The position numbers and the translations under genes are program-made. The notes under the pieces were generated by a model, which was not told the DNA's origin, searched no databases, and saw nothing but the letters and a program-made list of their open reading frames with translations. Of a stretch of 56,706 nt of DNA, positions 1 to 7,849 are shown in pieces; the stretch's first letter is position 1; each line of letters opens with the position of its first letter. The stretch covers positions 1-56,706 of the forward strand of contig NZ_BAYD01000064.1 of NCBI RefSeq assembly GCF_000685075.1, written 5' to 3'. This DNA is from Paraburkholderia oxyphila NBRC 105797. GTDB taxonomy: Bacteria > Pseudomonadota > Gammaproteobacteria > Burkholderiales > Burkholderiaceae.

Positions 1-1
1 C

Positions 2-285
2 CCGACGTTCTCGGAATCCAGTTATGGCTTCCGTCCGGGACGTTCGGCGCATCAGGCGGTGGCAAAGGCACAAAGCTATATCCAGGCGGGGCATTGCTGG
101 GTTATAGATTTGGATCTGGAGAAATTTTTCGATCGCGTGAGCCACGATATCCTGATGAGTCGGGTGGCAAAGCGGGTGAGCGACAGGCGCGTCCTGAAGC
201 TGATCCGCTCGTTCCTGACGGCAGGCGTGATGGAACACGGGCTGGTTGGCGCAACGGAGGAGGGGACGCCTCAGGGTGGTCCGCT
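2..285 (+). pseudogene. ltrA: Group II intron reverse transcriptase/maturase, N-side fragment (interrupted)
   Basis: The frame is open from base 2 and encodes typical maturase RT motifs: YGFRPGRSAHQAV, VIDLDLEKFFDRVSHDIL with the first catalytic aspartate, and EEGTPQGGPL, the conserved RT block just before the interruption. At codon CTG (284-286) the frame runs into the left inverted repeat of the nested element and continues as unrelated residues until about 652. Joining base 285 to base 2537 restores the family sequence GGPLSPLLSN in frame, so the gene was intact before the insertion. The true start lies upstream of the window. Confidence 0.85.
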
Positions 286-313
286 CACGCCATGGACGCA
301 AAAGATAACTTTG
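286..313 (+). repeat. Left terminal inverted repeat (28 bp)
   Basis: The sequence begins cacgccatggacgcaaaaga and is the exact reverse complement of 2507-2534. Complementarity stops on both sides (285 versus 2535, and 314 versus 2506). Within it, ccatgg is a short palindrome. Confidence 0.95.
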
Positions 314-392
314 AGTTTGAGAGGCAGATTCCGCTGTGCCGGTCCGAATCAGTCCTTGATTTGCGTCACAAGAAGTAATATAAAAACGTCAT

Positions 393-722
393 ATGTCGCG
401 CTCAACTCTTTCCGTAAGGGCTCAGCGTTTGAATGCCGCCTTTCATCTGCTTGCCGATGGTTGCAGCCTCAACGAGGCAGCCGGATTCATGGCCGAGCAG
501 CACAGGATTTCGCGGCGCCAGGCCTACCGTTATTTACAAGAGGCACAGCACTTGTCGTCTCCGGTAGCCGTGGCCGAGCCTGCCATTCCGATCACGTTCA
601 AGGTCCCTGCAGACGTTGCACTCACGTTGCGCGCATACGCCCAGGCCAATGATTTGACGATGGGCGAAGCGCTCACGCGTGCCGTCCATGCTTTGCTAGC
701 GAAGGCTGGTGGGCGTGGCTAA
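393..722 (+). CDS. Small putative DNA-binding protein of the serine-recombinase element
   Basis: This 109-residue protein is the first gene inside the element, about 80 bp from the left repeat. Residues about 25-50 (SLNEAAGFMAEQHRISRRQA onward) resemble a helix-turn-helix segment. Residues about 67-105 (ITFKVPADVALTLRAYAQAN then LTMGEALTRAVHALLAKA) resemble a strand followed by two helices of the ribbon-helix-helix type. A small basic two-part DNA binder beside a recombinase is most simply a repressor or a directionality/accessory factor, but that role is inferred. Its stop overlaps the start of the next ORF, so the three genes probably form one operon. No family assignment is certain. Confidence 0.7.
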   Translation: MSRSTLSVRAQRLNAAFHLLADGCSLNEAAGFMAEQHRISRRQAYRYLQEAQHLSSPVAVAEPAIPITFKVPADVALTLRAYAQANDLTMGEALTRAVHALLAKAGGRG

Positions 723-990
723 TCGCCGCCCGCGCAGCCATCACGTTGACCTGGAATATGCGTTTGATCGCCTGCTGGCGAAGAAACTCGGGCAAGTCTA
801 TGACATCCTGGTGCCGGATCGTGTACGCCGCACCGGAGAGCAAGCTGGACTCAATGGAGAGGCCGATGAAGGTTGCCGCGATCTACGCCCGGGTATCGTC
901 CGATCAGCAGAAGGAGGAGAAGACCATCGCCAGTCAGACGGCGGCGCTGGTGGAGTTTGCCCGAAGCGAAGGCTACAGCGTGCCGGATGA
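709..990 (+). CDS. Short overlapping ORF between accessory gene and recombinase
   Basis: This 93-codon frame uses GTG at 709 (or GTG at 715) and overlaps the upstream stop by 14 bases, suggesting translational coupling. Its first roughly 45 residues (DLEYAFDRLLAKKLGQVYDI and VPDRVRRTGEQ) look like a genuine amphipathic helical protein. The part after 866 overlaps the recombinase start in another frame and looks compositionally random, so only the N-terminal half may be meaningful. No recognised domain. It may be a small helper protein or just a translated leader that couples expression of the recombinase. Confidence 0.4.
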   Translation: MGVANRRPRSHHVDLEYAFDRLLAKKLGQVYDILVPDRVRRTGEQAGLNGEADEGCRDLRPGIVRSAEGGEDHRQSDGGAGGVCPKRRLQRAG

Positions 991-2575
991 GTGGATCTTC
1001 CAGGACGAAGGCTACAGCGGCGCAAGCCTGGTGAGGCCTGGACTGGAGCGGGTGCGCGACCTGGCGGCGGCGGGCGAGATTCAGGCGGTGCTGGCACTCG
1101 CCCCCGATCGCCTGAGTCGTAAATATGCCTACCAGGTGCTGCTCATCGAGGAATTAGCTCGCCACGGCGTGGCGACGATATTCGTCAAGGCGCCGCACTC
1201 GGGCACGCCGGAAGATCAATTGCTGTTGCAGTTCCAGGGGATGATCGCTGAGTACGAACGGGCCCAGATCCTCGAACGCTCGAGGCGAGGTAAGCGGCAC
1301 CGTGCGAAGCAAGGCGAAGTCAGCGTGCTCAGTGGCGCGCCCTACGGTTACCGCTATGAACGCAAAAGCGAGGAACAGCCGGCGCGCTACGCGGTGATCG
1401 ATGCCGAGGCGCAGGTAGTCCGCCAGATCTACGATCTATACACGACAGGTAGGTTTAGCATCAATGCGATCGCGCGTCGGTTGAGCGAACTGGGCGTTCC
1501 CACAAGGAAGGGCGCGGCATGCTGGGAGCACTCCACTGTCTGGGCCATCCTTCGCAATCCTGCCTATCGTGGCATGGCCTGCTTCGGCAAGACCCAACTT
1601 GCCGCGCGGGAGCGCACCAACAACCGGACGTTGCGCCAGCGCGGCGGTCTACCCACGCGCAACAGCGCCAATCACGAACTGCCGCGCGATCAATGGATCG
1701 GGATTCCGGTTCCCGCGTTGGTCGATCCCGATACTTTCGCGTTGGCGCAGGAACGGCTCGAAAGCAACAGGAAGCACGCTTCGCGTCGCACGCGCGAACC
1801 GAGCATTCTCCAGGGGCTTGTGCACTGCCGCCAGTGCGGCTACGCCCTGTACCGGACCTCGACTCGTAGCAGCGCCCGCAAGATTTATTATTACCGCTGT
1901 CTGGGCAGTGACGCCTGGCGCTACGACGGCCACGCCCGATGTGACCAGAAGCCTGTTCGGCTCGATCTGCTGGAACACATCGTGTGGTCGGAAATTGTGC
2001 ACCTGCTGGAGGACCCCTCGCTCATCCAGGCCGAACTGGATCGACGCTTGGAGACGGCACGTAATTCGAGTCCGGCCAGACGTCAGCAGGACCGCGTCAC
2101 TCAGGAGCTGGCGCAGGCGCAGAAACGTATGGACCGATTGCTCACCGCGTACCAGGAGGACCTGCTTTCTCTGAACGAGTTACGGCGGCGCATGCCTGCG
2201 CTTCGACAACGCGAGCAGAGTCTTCAGGAGGAGCTGCGCGGGCTCAGTGCCCAGTTGGTCGACCAGGCGGCTTACCTACGCCTGGCGCAAACGCTAACAG
2301 CGTTCCTCGGGCGTTTGCGCAACAGTGCCGCCACCCTCGATGTTCAGGACCGTCAGCGCATCACAAGACTGCTCGTCAAGGAAGTGGTGGTGGCCGATGA
2401 CCGCATCACCATTCGCCATTCGATTCCCACCACCATGCGACCGCCCGGAGGAAATGGAGGAGGCCCCTCTCGCCTGCCGGGATCTGCGCACGGCGCCCAC
2501 GCCGACCAAAGTTATCTTTTGCGTCCATGGCGTGCTGTCACCGCTGTTGTCCAATCTGATGCTCGACGATCTTGA
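866..2575 (+). CDS. Large serine recombinase
   Basis: A site-specific recombinase that cuts DNA through a serine nucleophile and should mobilise the surrounding element. The N-terminal resolvase domain begins MKVAAIYARVSSDQQKEEKT, with the catalytic serine in RVS, and continues through AEYERAQILERSRRGK. A recombinase DNA-binding domain follows (SINAIARRLSELGVPTRKG), then a zinc ribbon (CRQCGYALYR with two further cysteines downstream) and a C-terminal coiled coil. ATG 866 is chosen because the family motif starts there and ggagagg precedes it. ATG 854 and an upstream in-frame codon at 746 also exist. No stop occurs inside the element. The frame crosses the right repeat and ends in the maturase sequence at 2575, giving a foreign C-terminal tail (569 aa in all). 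Confidence 0.9.
   Translation: MKVAAIYARVSSDQQKEEKTIASQTAALVEFARSEGYSVPDEWIFQDEGYSGASLVRPGLERVRDLAAAGEIQAVLALAPDRLSRKYAYQVLLIEELARHGVATIFVKAPHSGTPEDQLLLQFQGMIAEYERAQILERSRRGKRHRAKQGEVSVLSGAPYGYRYERKSEEQPARYAVIDAEAQVVRQIYDLYTTGRFSINAIARRLSELGVPTRKGAACWEHSTVWAILRNPAYRGMACFGKTQLAARERTNNRTLRQRGGLPTRNSANHELPRDQWIGIPVPALVDPDTFALAQERLESNRKHASRRTREPSILQGLVHCRQCGYALYRTSTRSSARKIYYYRCLGSDAWRYDGHARCDQKPVRLDLLEHIVWSEIVHLLEDPSLIQAELDRRLETARNSSPARRQQDRVTQELAQAQKRMDRLLTAYQEDLLSLNELRRRMPALRQREQSLQEELRGLSAQLVDQAAYLRLAQTLTAFLGRLRNSAATLDVQDRQRITRLLVKEVVVADDRITIRHSIPTTMRPPGGNGGGPSRLPGSAHGAHADQSYLLRPWRAVTAVVQSDARRS
2507..2534 (-). repeat. Right terminal inverted repeat (28 bp)
   Basis: Exact reverse complement of 286-313. 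It is read through in frame by the recombinase gene, so the last residues of that protein are encoded by the repeat and by host sequence beyond it. Confidence 0.95.
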
Positions 2576-3191
2576 CAAGCTGCTTGAGCAACGCGGACTG
2601 CGGTTCGTGAGGTACGCCGACGACTGTAACGTCTACGTACGCAGCGAACGTGCGGGTCAACGGGTGATGGCTGGGCTGAAAGCCTTCCTCACCAGCAAGC
2701 TGAAGTTGAAGGTCAACGAGGCGAAGAGCGCGGTCGCGCGGCCACACACGCGTAAATTCCTTGGATTCACCTTCTCGAACCGAGAACAGGTCGCTCGGCG
2801 CATCGCGCCCAAGGCGCTGGCCCGCTTCAAGGATCGAATCCGGGAGTTGACTCAACGCACGCGCGGAATCGGCGTCGACCAGATGATTGGTACGCTGAAA
2901 CGTTATCTGACGGGTTGGCGTGGTTACTTTGGATATTGCGAGACACCTGGCGTGCTTCGGAAACTGGATGAGTGGATCCGACGGCGCATACGCTGCTTCT
3001 TCTGGAAGCAGTGGAAACACCGTGCTGCCCGATTCCGGGAACTGACGACGCGCGGGGTTAACCGTAATCTTGCTGCCCGGACGGTGGGCTCACCTCACGG
3101 GGTATGGCGGCTCAGTTGCAGCCCTGCGCTGAGCATCGCCCTGTCCAATCGCTACTTCCGCTCGCTTGGGCTTCCATCGGTCGGTTCATAG
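2537..3191 (+). pseudogene. ltrA: Group II intron reverse transcriptase/maturase, C-side fragment
   Basis: This is the continuation of the interrupted maturase. It resumes as SPLLSNLMLDDLDKLL and contains the catalytic RT motif RYADDCNVYV, the KFLGFTF segment and the maturase (domain X) region TLKRYLTGWRGYFGY. It ends with a basic tail at 3191, with no HNH endonuclease cysteines. No new start signal is evident after the insertion, so it is probably not expressed as a functional RT. It is followed directly by the intron domain V/VI RNA. Confidence 0.85.
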
Positions 3192-3206
3192 TCGATCAAC
3201 TGATCC

Positions 3207-3280
3207 GAACCGCCGTGTACGGACCCGTACGCACGGTGGTGTGGGAGGGGTCGGGCCGCGAGGCCTGCCTCTATCCCGAT
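3207..3280 (+). ncRNA. Group II intron domains V-VI (3' end)
   Basis: A strong hairpin pairs gaaccgccgtg with cacggtggt around a short apical stem and loop, as in catalytic domain V. A second helix-forming stretch rich in ggg/ccc follows and the segment ends in ctatcccgat, which resembles the end of many bacterial introns. The assignment rests on position just after the maturase stop and on the hairpin pattern; a covariance search would settle the boundaries. Confidence 0.65.
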
Positions 3281-3379
3281 TATGGGTCGCCGGACGCGAG
3301 TCTCGATCAGCGCGCGAAGAATTCGGCGCGCATTGTCGCTCGTCAAACAGCGCAGAGTTGACTGGCCGGAGCTTGCCTC

Positions 3380-4537
3380 CTAGACCCGCATGCGCACAAT
3401 CCCGCGTGTGCGTTCCCAGCGCAGCGTGCCGAGAAACAGCAGCGCGCACGCGAACAGCACCCAGAGCATGGCGTCGCGGCCCGCGTGCTCCATCAGCGCG
3501 CCGGTGACGATCGGGCCGCCGAAGCTCGCCGCGCTCCACGCCGCGCTCACGAGCGCGCTTGCCGAAACGAGCGCCACGCCCTCGAAGCGCTCGCCGCACG
3601 CGACGATGGAGAGCGTGTAGATCGAGCCCGCCGCCGCACCCAGCACGAACAACAGCGGCCAGCGCAGCCAGGGCGTCGCGACGGCCAACGGCAGCAGCGG
3701 CAAGAGCGCCGCCACGAGCACGCCCATCAGCGCGTGCACGCGTTCGCGGCCGAGCCGGTCGGCAAGCCAGCCGATGGGGAACTGCATGGTGGTGTCGCCC
3801 AGGAGCACAGCCGATGCGAACAGCACGGCCGTCTCGCTGTCGATCCCGTGGCCCATCGCGAAGAGCGGCAAGAGCGAGAGCGCGAGCGTGTCGAAGATCG
3901 CGAAGAACCCCGTGGCGACGATGATCGCGGGCATCTTCGGCAGGACATGGCGCCAGCTGCCGTGCTTTTCGTGCGACTCCGCACTCTGCGCGCGCGTGCG
4001 GATTGCCGCGAGCGTCGGCAGCGCGATCAGGAAGACCGCGCCGCAGATCGCGAAGCGCCACGCCGTGAATTCCGCGATCTGGCTCACGAGCACGGGGCCT
4101 GCCATCTGGAACAGCGTGAAGGTGGTCGCGTAGATGCCGACCACGCGGCCGCGGTTGGTGTCGTCGGCGAGCTCGTTGACCCAGGCCTCGCCGATGGTGA
4201 AGAGCAGCATCAGCGCCGCGCCGCAGGCCATACGCAAGAGCGCCCAGAGCCACAGGTTCGCGCTGAACTGCATCAGCGCGGTGGCGACGGCGACGGCGAG
4301 CACGGCGCCCACGATCACCTGGCGCGAGCCGAAGCGCGTGGTGATCCACGCGGTGGCCGGCACGACGAGGAGCCCGCCGAACGCTTGCGCGGCGGTGAGC
4401 AGGCCGACGATGGCGGTGCCGTAGCCGGCGTCGGTGAGGGCGAGGGCGGTGAGCGGCAGGGTTGCGCCGGAGCCGAGGCCGACCACGGCCACGCTCAGGA
4501 TCAGCGCGAGGAAATCACGCGTGAGGACGGTTTTCAT
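3380..4537 (-). CDS. MFS transporter (UPF0226/YcaD-like)
   Basis: A 385-residue inner-membrane protein with about 12 hydrophobic segments and a short MFS loop-2/3 motif (ITTRFGSRQVI). The second half carries a similar loop, LADRLGRERVHAL. The start is ATG 4537 (MKTVLTRDFLALILSVAVVG). The longer open frame upstream reads through GC-rich noncoding sequence. Sequence style resembles the YcaD/arabinose-efflux-like exporters of unknown substrate. It lies in the same direction as the next MFS gene but 212 bp away, so it may have its own promoter. Substrate cannot be inferred. Confidence 0.85.
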   Translation of the reverse strand: MKTVLTRDFLALILSVAVVGLGSGATLPLTALALTDAGYGTAIVGLLTAAQAFGGLLVVPATAWITTRFGSRQVIVGAVLAVAVATALMQFSANLWLWALLRMACGAALMLLFTIGEAWVNELADDTNRGRVVGIYATTFTLFQMAGPVLVSQIAEFTAWRFAICGAVFLIALPTLAAIRTRAQSAESHEKHGSWRHVLPKMPAIIVATGFFAIFDTLALSLLPLFAMGHGIDSETAVLFASAVLLGDTTMQFPIGWLADRLGRERVHALMGVLVAALLPLLPLAVATPWLRWPLLFVLGAAAGSIYTLSIVACGERFEGVALVSASALVSAAWSAASFGGPIVTGALMEHAGRDAMLWVLFACALLFLGTLRWERTRGIVRMRV

Positions 4538-4749
4538 CGGGCCAGATCGTACTACGGGCGAGCGGATACGCGTCGGCGCGCTGCCCGCCGTCTGCACGCG
4601 CGTCGTGCACTGGCGTCGCGCGCGCTCGCAGATGCAGTGGGGTTGAAGCGTGATGCGCCGCACAGCGTGCGGTGCAGTGTGCGTTGCGGTGTGCCTCGAA
4701 GCGAACGCCGAAATCGACGTCGAAGCGAACGCCGAAGCGCGCCAGCCGC

Positions 4750-5934
4750 TCAGGCGCAGGAAGTGGGCCCTGCCACCGCCGTGCGTCGGCGCGCGCGCCG
4801 GTCGAGCTGCGCCGAGACGAAGGTGAGCCCAAGCGCCGCGAACGCCATGAGGATGCCCACCCACGGCAGCGCGGTGAGCGGCGCGCCCGCGCTGATGGCC
4901 GCGCCGCCGAGCCAGGCGCCGCTCGCGTTGCCGAGATTGAAGGCACCCTGGTTGAGCGTGGAGGCGAGGTTCGGCGCATCGCTCGCCCGGTTCACGATGA
5001 GCATCTGCAGCGGCGGCACGATAGCGAAGGCGAGCACGCCCCACATGAAGATGGTCGCGACCGCGGCGAATTGATCGTGCATCGTGAACGCAAATACCGC
5101 GAGCACCGCGCCAATTGCGGCAATCAGCGAGAGCAGCGAGCGCATGAGCTTCCAGTCGGCGAGCTTGCCGCCGAGCGTGCTGCCCACCGTGAGGCCGAGG
5201 CCGAACACCAGCAGCACGAAGGTGACGTCATGCGGCGAGAAGCCCGTGACATCTTCGAGGATCGGCGTGATGTAGGTGAACACCGAGAACAGGCTGGCCG
5301 AGGCCAGCACGCTCATGCCGAGCACCATCAGCACCTGCGGGTTCCTGAGCACGCTGAATTCGTGCACGAGGCTCGCCTTGTGCATCTCGATGTGCCTGGG
5401 CAGGCAGACCTGGAGCGCCGCCGCCGCGAGCACGCCGATGCCGGTCACGGCCCAGAACGTGGTGCGCCAGCCCGCGAGCTGGCCGAGCGCCGTGCCGAGC
5501 GGCACGCCCAGGACGTTTGCAAGCGTGAGGCCGGTGAACATGAGCGCGATGGCCTGGGCGCGGCGGTTGGGTGCCACGAGCCCCGCGGCGACCACCGAGC
5601 CGATGCCGAAGAACGCGCCGTGGCAGAACGCGGTGACGATGCGCGCGGCCATCAGGATCGAGTAGTTGGGGGCGAGCGCGCACAGCAGGTTGCCGACGAT
5701 GAAGATGCCGATCAGGCGCATGAGCGCCGCTTTGCGCGGCACGTTCGCGACGGCGATGGCAACAATGGGCGCGCCGATCGTCACGCCGAGCGCATAGGCC
5801 GAGACGAGCATGCCCGCCGCCGGAATCGACACGCTCAAGTCGCGCGCGACGTCGGGCAAGAGGCCCATGATGACGAACTCGGTGGTACCGATACCAAACG
5901 CGGCGACGGCAAGGGCAAGAAGGGGCAATGGCAT
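4750..5934 (-). CDS. MFS transporter, DHA1 family (YdhP/AraJ-like)
   Basis: A 394-residue 12-TM permease. It opens MPLPLLALAVAAFGIGTTEF followed by VIMGLLPDVARDL, the hallmark N-terminus of the AraJ/YdhP/NepI drug:H+ antiporter-1 group. Other family signatures are the GxxxxGPxxG-type segment in GVTIGAPIVAI and the GLTLANVLGVPLGT motif-C region. ATG 5934 is chosen because the membrane protein begins there; the additional 46 codons upstream are arginine-rich shadow sequence. A probable proton-coupled exporter of small molecules. Confidence 0.88.
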   Translation of the reverse strand: MPLPLLALAVAAFGIGTTEFVIMGLLPDVARDLSVSIPAAGMLVSAYALGVTIGAPIVAIAVANVPRKAALMRLIGIFIVGNLLCALAPNYSILMAARIVTAFCHGAFFGIGSVVAAGLVAPNRRAQAIALMFTGLTLANVLGVPLGTALGQLAGWRTTFWAVTGIGVLAAAALQVCLPRHIEMHKASLVHEFSVLRNPQVLMVLGMSVLASASLFSVFTYITPILEDVTGFSPHDVTFVLLVFGLGLTVGSTLGGKLADWKLMRSLLSLIAAIGAVLAVFAFTMHDQFAAVATIFMWGVLAFAIVPPLQMLIVNRASDAPNLASTLNQGAFNLGNASGAWLGGAAISAGAPLTALPWVGILMAFAALGLTFVSAQLDRRARRRTAVAGPTSCA

Positions 5935-6253
5935 GGGCGTGTGGCGTGGTGAGGTGCGCGTGTCCAGTTCGCGCCGCTCGATGTCGAGTCGCGGCGGGCT
6001 GTGCGCGCGTGTCGTGCGTAGCGGGGCTGCACGCGCCCGACTTTGCAGGCGTTTCGGGCTAAAGCGGAGCAACCGAAGTCAAGCCGGGATTGTACTGAAA
6101 TGCGCCGCGCCGCATGCGGCACGCTTTTCTTGCGTTCTTCTTACGCAACAGTCGCGAGGCGCGGACGGCCTTGACGATTTCTTCAGCTTGCGTCCACGGT
6201 GCGCCCCGCAGGCGCGCCGCAGCATTAGCGGCTCGCACACAGACCTTGAAGAA
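5935..6253. other. Intergenic region between an MFS gene and an enoyl-CoA hydratase gene
   Basis: This 319-bp stretch lies upstream of the leftward MFS gene and downstream of the leftward hydratase gene. It should hold the MFS promoter. I see no convincing -35/-10 pair, no T-tailed hairpin and no plausible coding frame. Confidence 0.4.
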
Positions 6254-7081
6254 TCAGCCATCGAGCGGATCGCCATGGCGGCCCGCGCCCGCGGCGAAGC
6301 GCGCGGCCAGCGCGAGCCCTTCGTCCATGACTGCGCGATAGCCGCCTGCGCCTTCGCGGCGCAACGCTTCGCCGAGATCGGCCAGCGTGCTGTTTTCCCA
6401 CGCCGAGCGGCGGTCGGCCAGCAAGGCCGCCTGCGGGAATGCCGCGAGTTGCGCCGCGAGCGCCTCGGCTTGTTCGCGCGCCGTCCCCGGCTTCACGACG
6501 CGGTTTGCAAGGCCGAAGGCGAGCGCTTCTTGCGCGTTCACGGCGCGCCCGGTGAGAATCAGATCGAGTGCATGCGATAGTCCAATGAGACGCGGCAGGC
6601 GTACGCTACCGCCATCGATGAGCGGCACGCCCACACGCCGGCAGAACACGCCGAGTACGGCGTCCTCTTCGACGACGCGCAGATCGCAGAGGAGCGCGAG
6701 CTCGAGGCCCCCGGCGACGGCGTATCCCGCGATGGCGGCGATGGCCGGCTTGGCGAGCATCATGCGCGTGGGGCCGAGGGGGCCGGGGCCGCTGCCGTCG
6801 GGGTGGACTTCGTTGCGCCTTGCGTCGTCGTTGAGCGCGCCCAGGTCGGCGCCTGCGCAAAATGTGCCGCCTGCGCCGAACAGGACCGCCGCGCGCCATT
6901 GCGGATTCGCTTCGAAGCGCGCGAAGGCGGCGGCCAGCGCCTCGGCTACCGGGCGGTCGATGGCATTGCGCCGTTCGGGCCGCTCGAGCACGATGGTCGC
7001 GACCTGAGCGCGCGCTTCGATACGCACGTGGTTGCCAAAGGTTTCGGTGCGAGCGGGAGGGGTGGGATTCGCATTGTCCAT
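6254..7081 (-). CDS. Enoyl-CoA hydratase/isomerase family protein
   Basis: A 275-residue crotonase-fold protein that would act on CoA thioesters in the cytoplasm. Visible family blocks are VATIVLERPERRNAIDRPVA, the oxyanion-hole segment GTFCAGADLGAL, and AGYAVAGGLELALLCDLRV. The ATG at 7081 is preceded by aggaaa with good spacing, which is preferred over the upstream ATG at 7120. The crotonase glutamates usual in true hydratases are not clearly placed (the second block is GVFCRRVGVPLIDGG), so the exact reaction is open. It stands alone, without other beta-oxidation genes. Confidence 0.85.
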   Translation of the reverse strand: MDNANPTPPARTETFGNHVRIEARAQVATIVLERPERRNAIDRPVAEALAAAFARFEANPQWRAAVLFGAGGTFCAGADLGALNDDARRNEVHPDGSGPGPLGPTRMMLAKPAIAAIAGYAVAGGLELALLCDLRVVEEDAVLGVFCRRVGVPLIDGGSVRLPRLIGLSHALDLILTGRAVNAQEALAFGLANRVVKPGTAREQAEALAAQLAAFPQAALLADRRSAWENSTLADLGEALRREGAGGYRAVMDEGLALAARFAAGAGRHGDPLDG

Positions 7082-7202
7082 TGGCTTGTTTCCTGACGCA
7101 CAGACAGCTTGCGCATTCATGGTGCATAGGTCACGAAAATTTCACGAATCCCTCGTAGCTTAGGCCGCTTTTCACTACTACTACGAGAGACGCGCCCTTC
7201 GC

Positions 7203-7745
7203 ATGCCGCCGACGTCCCTGCCCACGCCTACCGAGATGCCTTCGACCCCGTCACCGCAGCCGTCCGGACCCTACTGGGTCGTGCCGGTGCCGGCCCATCA
7301 GCCCTACGACCACGTGCGCTTCAAGCGCGTCTTCACGACGGACGGCACGCGTCACGAAGTGGTGATCGTCGACCTGCACAAGCTGCTGGTCTGCGCCGAG
7401 CGCGACGACACGGACTACGTGCTCAAGCCCGTCGACGACTGGCATGCGGGCAAGGTGCGCGGCATCCGCGAGTTTCTCGACCCGCGCAACGAGCGGGTGC
7501 CGCAGATGCCCTACGTGACGATCGCGAGGCGGCGCGCGGCCGGGCTCGCGGGTTGGCTCGGCCTCGCGCACGTGGGCGTGGTGGCCTTTCGCAACGGCCA
7601 GCATCGAGCGCGCTACCTCGCATGGGCGGGCGCGACGTGGCTGCCGGTGGAGGTGCATGAGCGCGAAGCGCCGCTGCTGCGCGAACTGTGCGGCGCGGCA
7701 AACCTCGATGAAGACGGGGAAGGCGGGGTGCAGCGGCAGGAATAG
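7203..7745 (+). CDS. Hypothetical protein, possible fertility-inhibition-factor-like fold
   Basis: A 180-residue soluble protein with a proline-rich N-terminus and no signal peptide. The C-terminal block GVVAFRNGQHRARYLAWAGA followed by TWLPVEVHE recalls the nucleotide-binding strand-loop of ParB/sulfiredoxin-like proteins and the plasmid fertility-inhibition factor (FiwA/Osa-like) group seen in Burkholderia genomes. That resemblance is from memory and tentative. It is flanked by genes on the opposite strand and is probably monocistronic. ATG 7236 is an alternative start. Confidence 0.6.
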   Translation: MPPTSLPTPTEMPSTPSPQPSGPYWVVPVPAHQPYDHVRFKRVFTTDGTRHEVVIVDLHKLLVCAERDDTDYVLKPVDDWHAGKVRGIREFLDPRNERVPQMPYVTIARRRAAGLAGWLGLAHVGVVAFRNGQHRARYLAWAGATWLPVEVHEREAPLLRELCGAANLDEDGEGGVQRQE

Positions 7746-7849
7746 TGGCGCTCGACGACCGTTCAAGCACTGCCTTGAGCCTGCTGCGTCTGGGTCCGGC
7801 TTGTGCCGGCTGGTGCCTGATCGACGCCTGATTTGTGCTCAGCCGGCCT

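Larger units (their letters stand above)
286..2534 (+). mobile_element. Serine-recombinase element with perfect 28-bp terminal inverted repeats
   Basis: The element starts at 286 and ends at 2534, bounded by perfectly complementary 28-bp ends. It carries three genes in one orientation: a small HTH/RHH-like protein, a short overlapping ORF and a large serine recombinase. The bases CT lie immediately left (284-285) and right (2535-2536). Removing the element plus one CT restores an uninterrupted maturase frame. A 2-bp duplication matches the two-base staggered cut of serine recombinases, although long perfect inverted repeats are more usual for DDE or Tn3-type elements. No transposase of another type is present. 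I do not recognise a named family. Confidence 0.8.
1..3280 (+). mobile_element. Group II intron, 3' part, 5' end outside window
   Basis: The window opens inside an intron-encoded reverse transcriptase/maturase. The reading frame ends at 3191 and is followed by a folded stretch that looks like intron domains V and VI, ending near 3280 in ctatcccgat, a typical group II 3' boundary. The C-terminal part of the protein shows no HNH endonuclease zinc motif, which fits endonuclease-less (class C-like) introns. The coding sequence is interrupted at 286-2536 by a serine-recombinase element, so this copy cannot make an intact maturase. The 5' boundary and the target exon are not visible. Confidence 0.8.

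Noticed and set aside
3485..5952. Long rightward open frames over the two MFS genes
   Set aside because: Composition is Arg/Glu/Ala-rich low complexity; they mirror real membrane-protein genes on the other strand.
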